Source of the DNA: Citreicoccus inhibens
Lineage (GTDB): Bacteria > Myxococcota > Myxococcia > Myxococcales > Myxococcaceae
Direction of reading: 5' to 3'
Assembly (NCBI RefSeq): GCF_019039035.1
Contig: NZ_JAHNZT010000025.1
Coordinates: forward strand, 57,191-121,190
DNA: 64,000 nucleotides
Positions 1 through 8,915 of the stretch are shown here, one piece after another. How positions within the stretch are numbered: the first letter of the stretch is position 1; every line of letters begins with the position of its first letter. Both the position numbers and the translations under genes were made by a program. The notes beneath the pieces were generated by a model. The model was not told the DNA's origin and did not search any database. It saw only the letters and a list, made by a program, of their open reading frames with translations.

Positions 1-958
1 CCAGTGCCTCGTGGTACGCGACGGACGCGGTGGCCACGCCGTTGAGGCCCACCATGATGCGCGCCTCGTTCATCATCTGGAACATGCACGCCAGCCCGCG
101 CCCGGGCTGCCCCACCAGCCAGCCGCGGCAGTCCCCCGCCTCGCCGTAGTTGAGGACGAGGCTGGGCAGGCCGCGCCAGCCAATCTTGTGGATGACGCCC
201 GCCACGCTCACGTCGTTGGGCACCAGCGCGTCGCCCTCGGGCCGGCGCGACGGCACCGCGAAGAGCGAGATGCCCCGCGTGCCGCCTTCCGCGCCCTCGA
301 TGCGCGCCAGCGTCAGGTGCACGACGTTCTCGGTGAAGTCCTGGTCCCCGCCGCTGATGAAGATCTTCGAGCCCTGGATGCGCCACGAGCCATCCGGCGC
401 GGGCGTGGCGCGCGTCTTCACGTCCGCCAGGCTGCTGCCCGCCTGGGGCTCGGTGAGGGCCATGGTGCCGGTCCACTCGCCCCGATACAGGCGCGTCATG
501 AAGGTGTCTCGCACCCAGGGCGAGCCGAACACCTCGAGCAGGTGCGCCGCTCCCAGCGTGAGGCCCAGATAGCCATACGCGCTCAGGTTGCCGGCCATGA
601 GGTACGCGCTGGCCACCGCGTGCACGGTGAGCGGCAGGTGCTGTCCGCCCACCTCGGGCGGGCGCGTGGCGGTGAGCAGGCCCAGGTCCACCATGCCGGC
701 GTACAGCGCGCGCAGGGCGGGGTGCACGCGCACGCGGCCGTGCTCGAAGACGGGCGGTGCCTCGTCCATGGCGCGATACGTGGGATAGAGCTCCGCGCGG
801 GCGAAGCGGCGCGTGCTCTCCAGCAACAGCGACACCGTGTCGCGCGAGTGGTCCGCGAAGTCCGGCAGGGAGAACAGCCGTGAGACGGCCTGCACCTCGT
901 GGAGCTGGAAGTCCACGTCGCGGTCCGACAGCAGCGGGTTGGGGCGGGGGGCGCTCAT
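1..958 (-). CDS. acyl-CoA dehydrogenase, N-terminal part (cut by window edge)
   Basis: FAD-dependent acyl-CoA dehydrogenase, predicted to put the alpha-beta double bond into an acyl-CoA during fatty-acid or related acyl-CoA breakdown in the cytoplasm. The first 319 residues are inside the window and the C-terminal half lies beyond position 1. The mid-domain signature is clear at about residues 155-200: [19 protein letters not shown] followed by [17 protein letters not shown] further block, [20 protein letters not shown], is typical of the long (about 600 aa) subgroup related to DmdC/FadE5-type enzymes. The ATG at 958 is the natural start. A small open frame ends 10 bases upstream and could be co-transcribed. 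The substrate cannot be told from the sequence. Confidence 0.9.
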   Translation of the reverse strand, partial: MSAPRPNPLLSDRDVDFQLHEVQAVSRLFSLPDFADHSRDTVSLLLESTRRFARAELYPTYRAMDEAPPVFEHGRVRVHPALRALYAGMVDLGLLTATRPPEVGGQHLPLTVHAVASAYLMAGNLSAYGYLGLTLGAAHLLEVFGSPWVRDTFMTRLYRGEWTGTMALTEPQAGSSLADVKTRATPAPDGSWRIQGSKIFISGGDQDFTENVVHLTLARIEGAEGGTRGISLFAVPSRRPEGDALVPNDVSVAGVIHKIGWRGLPSLVLNYGEAGDCRGWLVGQPGRGLACMFQMMNEARIMVGLNGVATASVAYHEAL

Positions 959-968
959 GCGCCCCGAA

Positions 969-1199
969 CTACCAGGACGCGATGGCTTCGTCGAAGTCGA
1001 GCGCCACGTCCACGTCCTCCACGGCGGGGGGCGCCTCTTGGCGCCGAGGCAGCGGCGCGGGTGGCTCCAGGCCACGCCGAGGCCGTGTGCGCCCTCGCAC
1101 GGCCTTGCCCCGCGCGGCGCGCGCAGGGACCACGCGAACCCACTGCTGCGAGGGTCCGGACCGCGGACCCCCCGACTGGCGGCTGCCTGCGTACCGCAT
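969..1199 (-). CDS. small hypothetical protein with acidic tail
   Basis: Possible 76-residue protein just upstream of the acyl-CoA dehydrogenase, reading in the same direction with a 10-base gap. The first two thirds are Arg, Pro and Gly rich. The C-terminus is strongly acidic and hydrophobic ([17 protein letters not shown]), which looks more like real protein than a reading-frame shadow. No family is recognised and there is no clear ribosome site in front of the ATG at 1199. A TTG at 1256 would lengthen it by 19 residues. It is listed because of the tight spacing and the tail composition; it may be non-coding. Confidence 0.3.
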   Translation of the reverse strand: MRYAGSRQSGGPRSGPSQQWVRVVPARAARGKAVRGRTRPRRGLEPPAPLPRRQEAPPAVEDVDVALDFDEAIASW

Positions 1200-1413
1200 C
1201 GACGCTCGCTCCCCGGGTGTCCGCGGCCCCCCCGACGAGACCCCCGCTGGACTCAAGGTGTGTCGTGTTCTCTTCCCCGTCCATGTGGGAGGCCGGTGCC
1301 AGTGAACACGCTTTCATCCCCGGGGCCGGTGGGGTGTCGGGTTGCGGACACCGCCGCCCGACGCATCGTTGGAGTCGCGGGGCGATTCGCCGCCGCGTCC
1401 AGGAGGTCAGCGC

Positions 1414-1572
1414 ATGGCCATCATCGGAGCCGCCTTGGTGGGCGTCCTCATCTTCTTCGGGCTCATCGCCGCGGTCATCGTCGGCGGCGTGGCGGGCCAC
1501 GTGCTGGGGAAGCAAGCGCGACAGGAACGTGACGCGCGCGAGGCCGAGAAGAACGCGGCGCTGCCGCCGTAG
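1414..1572 (+). CDS. small single-span membrane protein
   Basis: A 52-residue protein. Residues 3-30 form one long hydrophobic helix (AALVGVLIFFGLIAAVIVGG), followed by a short charged cytoplasmic tail rich in Lys, Arg and Glu. The start is fixed by a strong AGGAGGT ribosome site at 1401-1407, seven bases before the ATG, and by the immediate onset of the membrane helix. It is convergent with the FRG-domain gene, with 12 bases between the stops. Function unknown; the size and form fit many uncharacterised bacterial membrane microproteins. Confidence 0.7.
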   Translation: MAIIGAALVGVLIFFGLIAAVIVGGVAGHVLGKQARQERDAREAEKNAALPP

Positions 1573-1584
1573 CCCGCGCGGTCG

Positions 1585-2376
1585 CTAGCGCGGCCGAGGG
1601 CCGTAGTAGCGGCGCAGCCAGCGGCTCAGTCCGTCCAGGCCGGGGAACAGCACGCGCTCGGTGACGTTGGCCTGGTCCAGCTTGTCCCGCACCTCCCACT
1701 TGAGGGCCGCCGGGACGACGAGCCGCCGCACGCCCTTCTCCTGGTGCTGGAGGAACTCGTCCAGGCTGGGCCCGGGCGCGTTCATCACGGAGAAGAGGGC
1801 GAACTGATTGACGATGCGCGCGTCCAGCGACGGCGGCTCGAAGAAGAGGACGAAGGGGTGCCGGGCCAGCCGGTCGAACGAGGTGAGGTCCTCGGCCTCC
1901 GCGGCGAGCATCTCGGCGGTGAAGACCTCGGCGCCCTCTTGATGGAGCTGCTGGCGCAGGGGGCGGGGGAGCAGGCGGTTCGTCACCCGGTAGTCCACGC
2001 ACCACACCACGCCGTCCACCTCGTAGAAGTCGGGGTCCTCGGTGATGAAGTGCAGCGCGACGTAGGGGCTGAAGGTCCAGTCGAGCAGCCGGGTGGGCAG
2101 CCCGTGGTGCTGCGCCAGCGCGAGCCAGTCCCACAGCGACGAGAGCGGGGCGGTGCCGGGCACGCCGCGCGCGTACTTGCGGAAGGCGCGCAGCAGGTCT
2201 CGCTCCTGCCGGATGAAGGCGCCGCTGCGGTAGAGCGAGGCGGACAGGTCGTGCCGCGCGTCCTTCACGCCTCGGAACACGAAGCTGGAGCGGTAGCGGC
2301 CCAGCGGCTCGTTCCAGGAGTTGGAGAAGAGGGCTTCCTGAAGCTCCAGCCAGGACGTGATGCGCTGCTCTTTCAA
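1585..2376 (-). CDS. FRG-domain protein
   Basis: A 263-residue protein with the FRG domain, a family named for its Phe-Arg-Gly motif and of unknown activity. Visible motifs are SSFVFRGVKDARHDLSASLY (about residues 25-45) and LALAQHHGLPTRLLDWTFSP followed by YVALHFIT (about 80-110). The chosen start is TTG at 2376, preceded by GGGGAGGGCCCGG. This removes an unlikely Arg/Pro-rich extension and leaves the domain near the N-terminus. The upstream neighbour in the same direction is the small Cys-rich gene 2489-2725, so the two may be co-transcribed. FRG proteins are often seen in mobile or defence-like settings, but nothing else here supports that role. Confidence 0.8.
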   Translation of the reverse strand: MKEQRITSWLELQEALFSNSWNEPLGRYRSSFVFRGVKDARHDLSASLYRSGAFIRQERDLLRAFRKYARGVPGTAPLSSLWDWLALAQHHGLPTRLLDWTFSPYVALHFITEDPDFYEVDGVVWCVDYRVTNRLLPRPLRQQLHQEGAEVFTAEMLAAEAEDLTSFDRLARHPFVLFFEPPSLDARIVNQFALFSVMNAPGPSLDEFLQHQEKGVRRLVVPAALKWEVRDKLDQANVTERVLFPGLDGLSRWLRRYYGPRPR

Positions 2377-2488
2377 CCGGGCCCTCCCCAGCGCCGAGGG
2401 GCGCCGGGGAGGAGGTTCTTCACGGTCGGCGGGAGGCGCATCGTCCCTCGGCTCCCCTTGCGAGAGCGGGCGAGGCGCCAGTCGCCGG

Positions 2489-2725
2489 TTACGGCCGGCC
2501 GGAGTCCGCCGGCTGGTTGAAGGCGTAGGTGTCCGCGCCCGGTGCCTTGTCCTGGCTGAACAAGGGGCACCTGGCGCAGGTGAAGCTCTCCCAGTCCTCA
2601 CGCACGGCGGCGTCCACGCAGCCCCCGTAGAAGCGACAGTGGACGTTGCGGTGCTCCTCGATGGCGAAGGACTCGGCCCGCAGCGGGAGGTGAAACTCGG
2701 TGGGACGCGGCTGTGGACAAGACAT
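2489..2725 (-). CDS. small Cys-rich hypothetical protein
   Basis: A 78-residue protein with Cys at positions 3, 30, 36, 50 and 53. The motif HCRFYGGC is followed by FTCARCPLF, a spacing that suggests a small zinc-binding or iron-sulfur fold. ATG start at 2725 and TAA stop. It lies upstream of the FRG-domain gene in the same direction, 112 bases away, and is divergent from the lipoprotein gene that starts at 2911. No family is recognised; metal binding is inferred from the paired cysteines only. Confidence 0.6.
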   Translation of the reverse strand: MSCPQPRPTEFHLPLRAESFAIEEHRNVHCRFYGGCVDAAVREDWESFTCARCPLFSQDKAPGADTYAFNQPADSGRP

Positions 2726-2910
2726 GCTGATTCTCGCTAGCCCCCCTCGTGGGTGCTGGCCTCTTCTACCGGCCGGTGCGCCGCGTCATTCCCACGGCGG
2801 GCGGCGGTGGGGCGGCGAGCTCGGGTGCTCGCCCGGGGAGGGTCATCCGTCCCCCAGGAGCGACCGGGCGGGCGGATGAAACCTTCTCGCCGCGCGGCCT
2901 TTCCCAGAAG

Positions 2911-4722
2911 ATGCGGCGCGTGAGCTTGTCCGTCCCGACCCCCTCCGTCCCGTCGCCGCGCTGGCTGCGTGCGTTCGCCCTGGCCACCCTGCTCGTGCTG
3001 AGCGGGTGTTCGGCCTTCTCTCGCGCGGTGAAGGAGGGCGACAGCTTCGGCCAGCAGCGCAAGTGGGCGGACGCGGAGGCGGCCTATCTGCGAGCGCTGG
3101 CCGCGGACCCCGCCGCGTCCGAGGTCACCGTGAAGCTGCGCGCGGTGCGCGCCGAGTGGGCGGAGGACGTCCTCAAGGACGCGGAGGCGGCGAGCGGCGC
3201 GGGCGACCTGGCCGCGGCGACCAGGCTGCTGGTGCGCGCGCTGGAGCTGAATCCGGACCAGGAGGCGGGCCGCGCGCGGCTCACCGAGACGCTGGATGCG
3301 CGGGTGGCGGCGGCGCTGGCGATGCTCAAGGCGGAGAAGCTCCAGGACGCGCGGGCGGAGCTGGACGCGGTGCTGGCCGTGTCGCCGGACCACGCGGGGG
3401 CGCGCAAGGCCGTGGACGCGGTGCAGACCGCCTGGGCCAGGCGCTGGTTCACCACCGCCGAGGGCCTGGAGAAGACGGGCAAGCTGGGCAACGCGCTTCT
3501 GGCGTACGTGCGCGCGGACCAGGAGCGCGTGGGCGTGACGGCGGCCCGCGAGCGCGCCGAGGCGGTGCGCCAGAGGCTGCGCGACGAGGTGGCCTTCCTG
3601 GTGGTGGCCACGCCCGTGGAGGACAAGGCGCAGGCGGCGGACGTGGCGCAGCGGCTGGCCGCGGGGCGACTGGCCGCGATGCTGCCCACGCAGCTCCCGC
3701 TGCGCGTGGTGACGGAGGCGCCGGGCGGGCGCGAGGGCGTGAAGCTGGACCTGACGTTGGAGCGCGTGTTGCCGCTCAAGGCGATGGAGGAGTCGCAGCG
3801 CAGCCAGCGCTACCTGGCCGGCAATCGCTCCGTGCCCAACCCTCGCCGCGCGCAGTTCGAGAACAAGCTGCTGCAGACGGAGCGCGGGTTGGAGGACGTG
3901 GAGCGCAAGCAGGCCGCGGCGCTGCGCGACTACCTGCGCTTCCAGGGCGAGCTGGCCACGCTGCGCGACGCGGCCGAGCGCTGCCGGGAGCGGGAGAAGC
4001 GCGAGTGCCGCAAGGCCCTCCAGGAGTGCGGCGAGGCCGCGCGCGAGGCGCAGAAGCCGGGCAACCTCCCCAGCGAGTGCGAGGCGGCGCGCTGCGCGGG
4101 TGGCCAGTGCTCGCAGGACGAGGGGTTGATGGCGGCGAAGGCGCTGGCCGCCGCCGCGCAGGAGAAGGCGCTCCAGGCCGCGCTGGACAAGGCCGAGCAG
4201 CAGCGCTCCGAGGTGCAGCGCCACCGCGACGCGGTGTACCGCGAGCCCGTCACGGTGGAGGAGCCGATGTACTCGGACTTCGTCTACGACGTGCAGTTGC
4301 ACCGGCTCACCGTCACCGCCACGGTGACGGCGGTGATGCGCGACCTGCTCACGCCCCAGGTGCCCGCGCCCAACACGCAGGACTACGCGGTGGTGAACGA
4401 GGACACCGCGCACAAGGGCTATGACCGCTACGGCGTGCTGGCGGACCCCGTGCAGCTTCGCAGCGAGCTGGAGCTGCGCGTGGAGGTGGGCGACAAGGCC
4501 ATCGCGGACCTGGCCAAGCGCGTGAAGGAGCGCTTCGACGTGTACCGGGGCCGGCGCGTGGAGGCCGCGCGCCTGGGCATGGTGCGCCCCGGCGCCGAGG
4601 ACGTGGTGGAGACGGCCGTGCGCGCGCTCCTGCTCACCGCCGACGCGCCGCCCACGGACATCCTCCAGCCGGTGGGACGGGCCCGGGGCCTCACTCGCCC
4701 CGAGGCCATCCTCGGACGCTGA
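2911..4722 (+). CDS. TPR-like repeat lipoprotein with coiled coil
   Basis: A 603-residue predicted lipoprotein. The signal sequence ends in LATLLVLSGC, with lipid attachment at Cys33. Residues 40-200 are Ala-rich helical repeats with TPR-like spacing (for example KWADAEAAYLRALAADPAAS and AARLLVRALELNPDQ-like units). Residues 310-450 form a charged coiled coil that contains a cluster of eight Cys at about 357-400 (CREREKRECRKALQEC and CEAARCAGGQC). The ATG at 2911 is preferred over an upstream in-frame start at 2749 because it begins the signal peptide. It is probably a periplasmic scaffold; no specific partner is visible. The Cys cluster is unusual for this type of protein. Confidence 0.75.
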   Translation: MRRVSLSVPTPSVPSPRWLRAFALATLLVLSGCSAFSRAVKEGDSFGQQRKWADAEAAYLRALAADPAASEVTVKLRAVRAEWAEDVLKDAEAASGAGDLAAATRLLVRALELNPDQEAGRARLTETLDARVAAALAMLKAEKLQDARAELDAVLAVSPDHAGARKAVDAVQTAWARRWFTTAEGLEKTGKLGNALLAYVRADQERVGVTAARERAEAVRQRLRDEVAFLVVATPVEDKAQAADVAQRLAAGRLAAMLPTQLPLRVVTEAPGGREGVKLDLTLERVLPLKAMEESQRSQRYLAGNRSVPNPRRAQFENKLLQTERGLEDVERKQAAALRDYLRFQGELATLRDAAERCREREKRECRKALQECGEAAREAQKPGNLPSECEAARCAGGQCSQDEGLMAAKALAAAAQEKALQAALDKAEQQRSEVQRHRDAVYREPVTVEEPMYSDFVYDVQLHRLTVTATVTAVMRDLLTPQVPAPNTQDYAVVNEDTAHKGYDRYGVLADPVQLRSELELRVEVGDKAIADLAKRVKERFDVYRGRRVEAARLGMVRPGAEDVVETAVRALLLTADAPPTDILQPVGRARGLTRPEAILGR

Positions 4723-4735
4723 CGCTGTCTCGCGC

Positions 4736-5986
4736 TCAGTCCAAGCGCAGGCTCGGCTCGGCGTGCTCGCCTCGCAGGCGCCGACCTCGGGCCCCCGCGA
4801 TGGCCAGGTGCCAGCCGGCCGCGCCCAGGCCGAGTGTCAGGCACATGAACCACAGCGTGCCCGAGCCATACCGGCCCAGCGTCCACCCGCCCAGCGCGGG
4901 CGCCGCGCACGAGGCCAGTCCCCACATCATGTGATAGGCGCCCTGATAGCTGCCGCGAATCTCGGGCGGCGCCAGGTCCGCCACGACGCTGGCGGCCACG
5001 GGGGACTGGGCCATCTCGCCCAGCGTCCAGACCGCCACGGCCATCATCGCCAGCGGCACGTTGGTGGACAGCACGTGCATGCCGTAGCCCAAGCCGGTCA
5101 GCGCGGACGCGATGGCCAGGAGCACGGAGCGGCGGTGGCCGCGCTGGACGCGTCCCACGAAGGGCTGGAGCGTGACGATGAGCACGCCGTTGACGGCGAG
5201 CACCGTGCCGTACTGCGCGGACGTGAGCCCCTTGGCGGCGAGGTCCAGCGGCAGCGCCATCTGGTTCTGATGGAAGAGCATCGCGGTGAAGAAGATGGGC
5301 AGGCAGAAGGCCACGTACACCGGGTCTCGGAACGGGCGCAGCATGGCGGCCAGCGGCGAGCCGTGCGTGTGGCGTTCCTGCTCGCGCACGTGCCGGGGCC
5401 GCGTCTCCGGCACCATGACCCAGATGATGACGCCGTAGAGTGAGGTGGTGATGGCGTCGAGCACGAAGAGGCGCTGGTAGCTCTGGCCCGCCAGGAGGCC
5501 GGCCATGGGGATGGCGAGCGCGTAGCCCACGTTCACCACCCAGTAGATGAGGCCGTACGCGCGCGGCCGGTCCTCGGGCGGCACCACGTCCGCGACGGTG
5601 GCGGACACGGCGGGACGGTACAGTTCGCCCAGGAGCCCGAGCAGGAAGGCCGCCACGGCGATCTGCCCGGGGGAACGCGAGAAGCCCAAGAGCAGCATGG
5701 CGCAGGCGCCCGCCCACAGGCCGCCCGCGAGGGTGATGCGGCGGCCGAGCCGGTCCGCGAGCGTGCCGCCCAGGGGCGACGCGAGCATGAAGCCGAGCCC
5801 GTTGAGCGAGACGACGAGTCCCGCCTGCTCGGGGGTGAAGCCGCGCTCGCGCGTGAGGTACAGCGCGAGGAAGGGGATGACGAAGGAGCCCAGCCGGTTG
5901 ACGAGGGTGCCTGTCCACAGCACCCAATAGGTGCGGGGCAAGCCCTCCGCGCTCAGGGCGCGAAGTGCTGCGGTGTGGAGTTTCAT
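4736..5986 (-). CDS. MFS transporter
   Basis: A 416-residue major facilitator superfamily protein with 12 predicted membrane helices, which places it in the inner membrane. The loop 2-3 signature is present as GGTLADRLGRR at about residue 78, in the family's usual position between TM2 and TM3. The N-terminus (NRLGSFVIPFLALYLTRERG) resembles drug or small-molecule exporters of the MDR type. It is convergent with the lipoprotein gene, with 13 bases between stops. The start is ATG at 5986; no strong ribosome site is visible. Substrate unknown. Confidence 0.85.
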   Translation of the reverse strand: MKLHTAALRALSAEGLPRTYWVLWTGTLVNRLGSFVIPFLALYLTRERGFTPEQAGLVVSLNGLGFMLASPLGGTLADRLGRRITLAGGLWAGACAMLLLGFSRSPGQIAVAAFLLGLLGELYRPAVSATVADVVPPEDRPRAYGLIYWVVNVGYALAIPMAGLLAGQSYQRLFVLDAITTSLYGVIIWVMVPETRPRHVREQERHTHGSPLAAMLRPFRDPVYVAFCLPIFFTAMLFHQNQMALPLDLAAKGLTSAQYGTVLAVNGVLIVTLQPFVGRVQRGHRRSVLLAIASALTGLGYGMHVLSTNVPLAMMAVAVWTLGEMAQSPVAASVVADLAPPEIRGSYQGAYHMMWGLASCAAPALGGWTLGRYGSGTLWFMCLTLGLGAAGWHLAIAGARGRRLRGEHAEPSLRLD

Positions 5987-6127
5987 GGGGGGCAGGGAGC
6001 GCGCGTGCGGCGTGCAGCATGCGACAGCGGGCGCGCGGCTCCAAGAGCTTGGGGGTGAGGGTGAACTGGACTTTGTCCGAGAGCTCCACCAGCGTGCGTT
6101 GCCGCCGAGGAGGCACGTCGCCAGGGT

Positions 6128-7033
6128 ATGGGCCAGGTCATCGGGTTGTTGGGGGTGTGTCTGGTGTTGGGGGTGCTGGCGCGCCGAAGTGGTCGCTTCC
6201 CCGCCCAGACGGCGGGGGCGTTCAATTCCTTCCTGCTCAATGTGTCGTTGCCCGCGTTGGTGCTGCGCGCGGTGCATCGGCTGGCGTTTGATCCGGGTCT
6301 TATGGCGGCGGCCCTGGCGCCATGGCTGGTGTTCCTGGGCGCGGGGCCGTTCTTCCGAGCGCTCGGTGGGCGGCTGGGGCTGTCTCGCGCGTCGGGGGCG
6401 GCGCTGGTGCTGACGGCGGGGCTGGGCAACACGGCGTTCGTGGGTCTGCCCATGGCCGAGGCGCTGCTGGGGCCACCGGGGTTGGCGGTGGCGGTGGTGG
6501 CGGATCAACTCGGCACGTTCCTGGTGCTGGCCACGCTGGCCACGGCCACGGCGGCGCGGGCCAGCGCGCGCTCGGAGCTGACGTGGCGCTCGCTGCTCTT
6601 TCGCGTGGCGACGTTCCCGCCCTTCGCGTCATTGGTGGTGGCGCTGCTCCTGCGGCCCCTGGCCTACCCGGGCTGGTTGGACGCGGTGCTCCAGCGGCTG
6701 GGGGATTTGCTGACGCCGCTCGCCCTCTTCGCGGTGGGCTTCCAGCTCCAGCTCCGCGGCGTGCGTCAGCGCCTGCCCGCGCTGGCGCTGGGGCTGTCGT
6801 ACAAGCTCCTCCTGGCCCCGGGGGTCATCCTGGTGGCGCTGGCGCTCGTGCCCGGGGTGGCACTCCTGGTGCGGCAGGCCACGGTGCTGCAAGCGGCCAT
6901 GGCGCCCATGGTGACGGGGGCCATCCTCGCGGCGGACCATGACTTGGATCCCGAACTGGCGGTGTTGATGGTGGGAGTGGGGATACCGCTGTCGTTCCTC
7001 ACCGCGCCCGTGCTGCTTCATCTGGTGCAGTGA
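6128..7033 (+). CDS. AEC family transporter (auxin efflux carrier fold)
   Basis: A 301-residue inner-membrane permease of the AEC family, to which bacterial malonate/malate and auxin-efflux-like carriers belong. Ten hydrophobic segments are visible. The family motif GLGNTAFVGLPMAEALLG is at about residues 97-115, and the C-terminal half has the typical NxLxP-like inverted repeat. The stop codon overlaps the GTG start of the next gene by four bases (GTGA), so the two transporters are almost certainly translated from one message. It is divergent from the MFS gene at 4736-5986. Substrate unknown. Confidence 0.85.
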   Translation: MGQVIGLLGVCLVLGVLARRSGRFPAQTAGAFNSFLLNVSLPALVLRAVHRLAFDPGLMAAALAPWLVFLGAGPFFRALGGRLGLSRASGAALVLTAGLGNTAFVGLPMAEALLGPPGLAVAVVADQLGTFLVLATLATATAARASARSELTWRSLLFRVATFPPFASLVVALLLRPLAYPGWLDAVLQRLGDLLTPLALFAVGFQLQLRGVRQRLPALALGLSYKLLLAPGVILVALALVPGVALLVRQATVLQAAMAPMVTGAILAADHDLDPELAVLMVGVGIPLSFLTAPVLLHLVQ

Positions 7034-8310
7034 GGACGGGAAGAGTAAGTCCGCGCTCCGTGCCCGCCGACCGTCCGCCCAACCGCGCTGCCTTCGCCTT
7101 CATCTTCACCACCGTCCTGCTCGACCTGCTCGCGCTGGGCATCATGATTCCCGTGCTGCCCAAGCTGGTGGTGCGCTTCGAGGCGGGCGACGTGGGGCGG
7201 GCCGCGGAGGTGACCGGCGTGTTCGGCTTCGCCTGGGCGGCGATGCAGTTCGTGTTCTCGCCGGTGCTCGGCGCGATGTCGGACCGGTTCGGTCGGCGTC
7301 CCATCATCCTGCTGTCCAACGTGGGGCTGGGGCTGGACTACGTGGTGATGGCGTTGGCGCCGTCGCTGGGGTGGCTGTTCGTGGGCCGGCTCATCTCCGG
7401 CATCACCGCCGCCAGCTACCCGACCGCGAGCGCCTACGTCGCGGACGTCACGCCGCCCGAGCAGCGCGCCGCGCGCTTCGGCATGTTGGGGGCGGCGTTC
7501 GGCCTGGGCTTCGTCGTGGGCCCGGCGGTGGGTGGCTTCCTGGGCAGCATCGACCTGCGCCTGCCGTTCTGGGTGGCCGCGCTGCTGAGCCTCGCCAATG
7601 CCGCGTACGGCTTCTTCATCCTCCCCGAGTCGCTGCCGCCCGAGCGCCGCTCGGCGTTCTCCTGGCGCGGCGCCAACCCGCTGGGCTCGCTGCGCCTGCT
7701 GCGCTCGTTCCCCGCGCTGTCCGGCATGGCCATGGCGACGTTCGTCTTCTTCATCGCGCAGGAGGCCCTGCCCAGCACCTTCGTGCTCTACGCGGACTAT
7801 CGCTATGGCTGGAGCGAGCAGCAGGTGGGGTTGGTCCTGTGCATCGTCGGGGTGTGCGCCACCGTCGTCTCCGCGCTGCTGGTGGGCCGGGCCGTGCGCT
7901 GGCTGGGCGAGCGGGGCGCGCTGCTGGTGGGCCTCATGGCGGCCGTGGCGGGCTACGTCGTCTACGGGCTGGCGCCCACGGGCATGCTGTTCCTGGTGGG
8001 CATCCCGCTGGTCGCCATCTGGGGCATCGCGGGCGCCGCGGCGCAGGCGCTGATGTCCCGGCAGGTGGGCCCCAACGCGCAGGGTCAGCTCCAGGGCGCG
8101 CTCAGCAGCCTCCGGGGCGTCTCCGGGATGATGGGGCCGCTCCTCTTCACCCAGGTGTTCTCCTGGGCCATTGGCCCGGCCGCGTCGATTCGGCTGCCCG
8201 GCGCGCCGTACCTGCTGGGCGCGGTGCTGCTGGCGGGCAGCCTGCTGGTGTCCTGGTACGTCACGCGGCCCCACGCGGCGCCGCTCGCGCCCGAGTCCGC
8301 CGCGCCGTGA
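7030..8310 (+). CDS. TetA-like MFS transporter
   Basis: A 426-residue MFS exporter with 12 predicted helices. The N-terminal half has the marks of the TCR/TetA group: DLLALGIMIPVLPKLV in helix 1, LGAMSDRFGRRPIIL in loop 2-3 and SYPTASAYVADVTPPEQRA after helix 5. It starts with GTG at 7030 and overlaps the upstream AEC transporter by four bases, which implies translational coupling. The family exports tetracycline-like drugs or other small molecules by proton antiport. No resistance role can be claimed from the sequence alone. Confidence 0.88.
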   Translation: MRTGRVSPRSVPADRPPNRAAFAFIFTTVLLDLLALGIMIPVLPKLVVRFEAGDVGRAAEVTGVFGFAWAAMQFVFSPVLGAMSDRFGRRPIILLSNVGLGLDYVVMALAPSLGWLFVGRLISGITAASYPTASAYVADVTPPEQRAARFGMLGAAFGLGFVVGPAVGGFLGSIDLRLPFWVAALLSLANAAYGFFILPESLPPERRSAFSWRGANPLGSLRLLRSFPALSGMAMATFVFFIAQEALPSTFVLYADYRYGWSEQQVGLVLCIVGVCATVVSALLVGRAVRWLGERGALLVGLMAAVAGYVVYGLAPTGMLFLVGIPLVAIWGIAGAAAQALMSRQVGPNAQGQLQGALSSLRGVSGMMGPLLFTQVFSWAIGPAASIRLPGAPYLLGAVLLAGSLLVSWYVTRPHAAPLAPESAAP

Positions 8311-8334
8311 CGGGCCGCCTCGCGCGGCTCCAGC

Positions 8335-8811
8335 TCAGGTGAGCGCGCGCTGGACCACCAGCGCCATCACCACCAGTTGGGCGAGCAGGCCCACGCCGTA
8401 GCTCACCGAGCGCCAGGGCTGGATGCCCTTCACGTACGTCACCGAGTGCCCCACGCGCGCCAGCGTGAAGAGGATGAGCGACGCGGCCGTGACGCCCTCC
8501 GCCGCGCCCAGGAGCACCGCGACCAGGCTGAGCAGCAGGAAGGGCGGGATGTTCTCCAGGTCGTTGCGGTGCGCGCGCTGCACGCGCTCCACATCGGGGT
8601 GCTCGCTCGGGGCCACTTGAATCGTGCCGCCCTTTCGCCGCGCGTCCTCCGCGTTCGTCACCACGCCTCGGCGCGTGCGGACCACGCCCGTGGCGACGCC
8701 CACCGCCTGCATCTTGAGCAGGAGCGCCACGGTGCACAGCGCGTAGAGCTTCATGTTCGGCGTGGAGAGGAGCATCTCGGGGAGCAGCTGACGGGCGAGC
8801 AGGTCGTTCAT
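8335..8811 (-). CDS. MAPEG family membrane protein
   Basis: A 158-residue integral membrane protein of the MAPEG family, related to microsomal glutathione S-transferase 1. Four hydrophobic helices are present, and the diagnostic loop VERVQRAHRNDLENIPPFLL lies at about residues 75-95. Members bind glutathione and often detoxify electrophiles or lipid peroxides. The ATG at 8811 is chosen because an upstream ATG adds only a charged extension. It is convergent with the TetA-like gene, with 24 bases between stops. Confidence 0.85.
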   Translation of the reverse strand: MNDLLARQLLPEMLLSTPNMKLYALCTVALLLKMQAVGVATGVVRTRRGVVTNAEDARRKGGTIQVAPSEHPDVERVQRAHRNDLENIPPFLLLSLVAVLLGAAEGVTAASLILFTLARVGHSVTYVKGIQPWRSVSYGVGLLAQLVVMALVVQRALT

Positions 8812-8915
8812 GGCTTGCTCGGACTTAGCAGAACGCGGTGGGGGCCAGTCGAGCGGGCGCGGCATGTCTTGGGTGACCCGGCTCCCTACGTTGCGAGGGG
8901 AAAGGCAGGTGCACC

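Noticed and set aside
2737..4413. A 558-residue open frame on the - strand
   Set aside because: It is antisense to the lipoprotein gene that carries a clear signal sequence and repeats.
6861..6876. TGGCAC-N8-TGC resembling a sigma-54 promoter
   Set aside because: It lies deep inside the AEC transporter coding region and TTGC is not exact.
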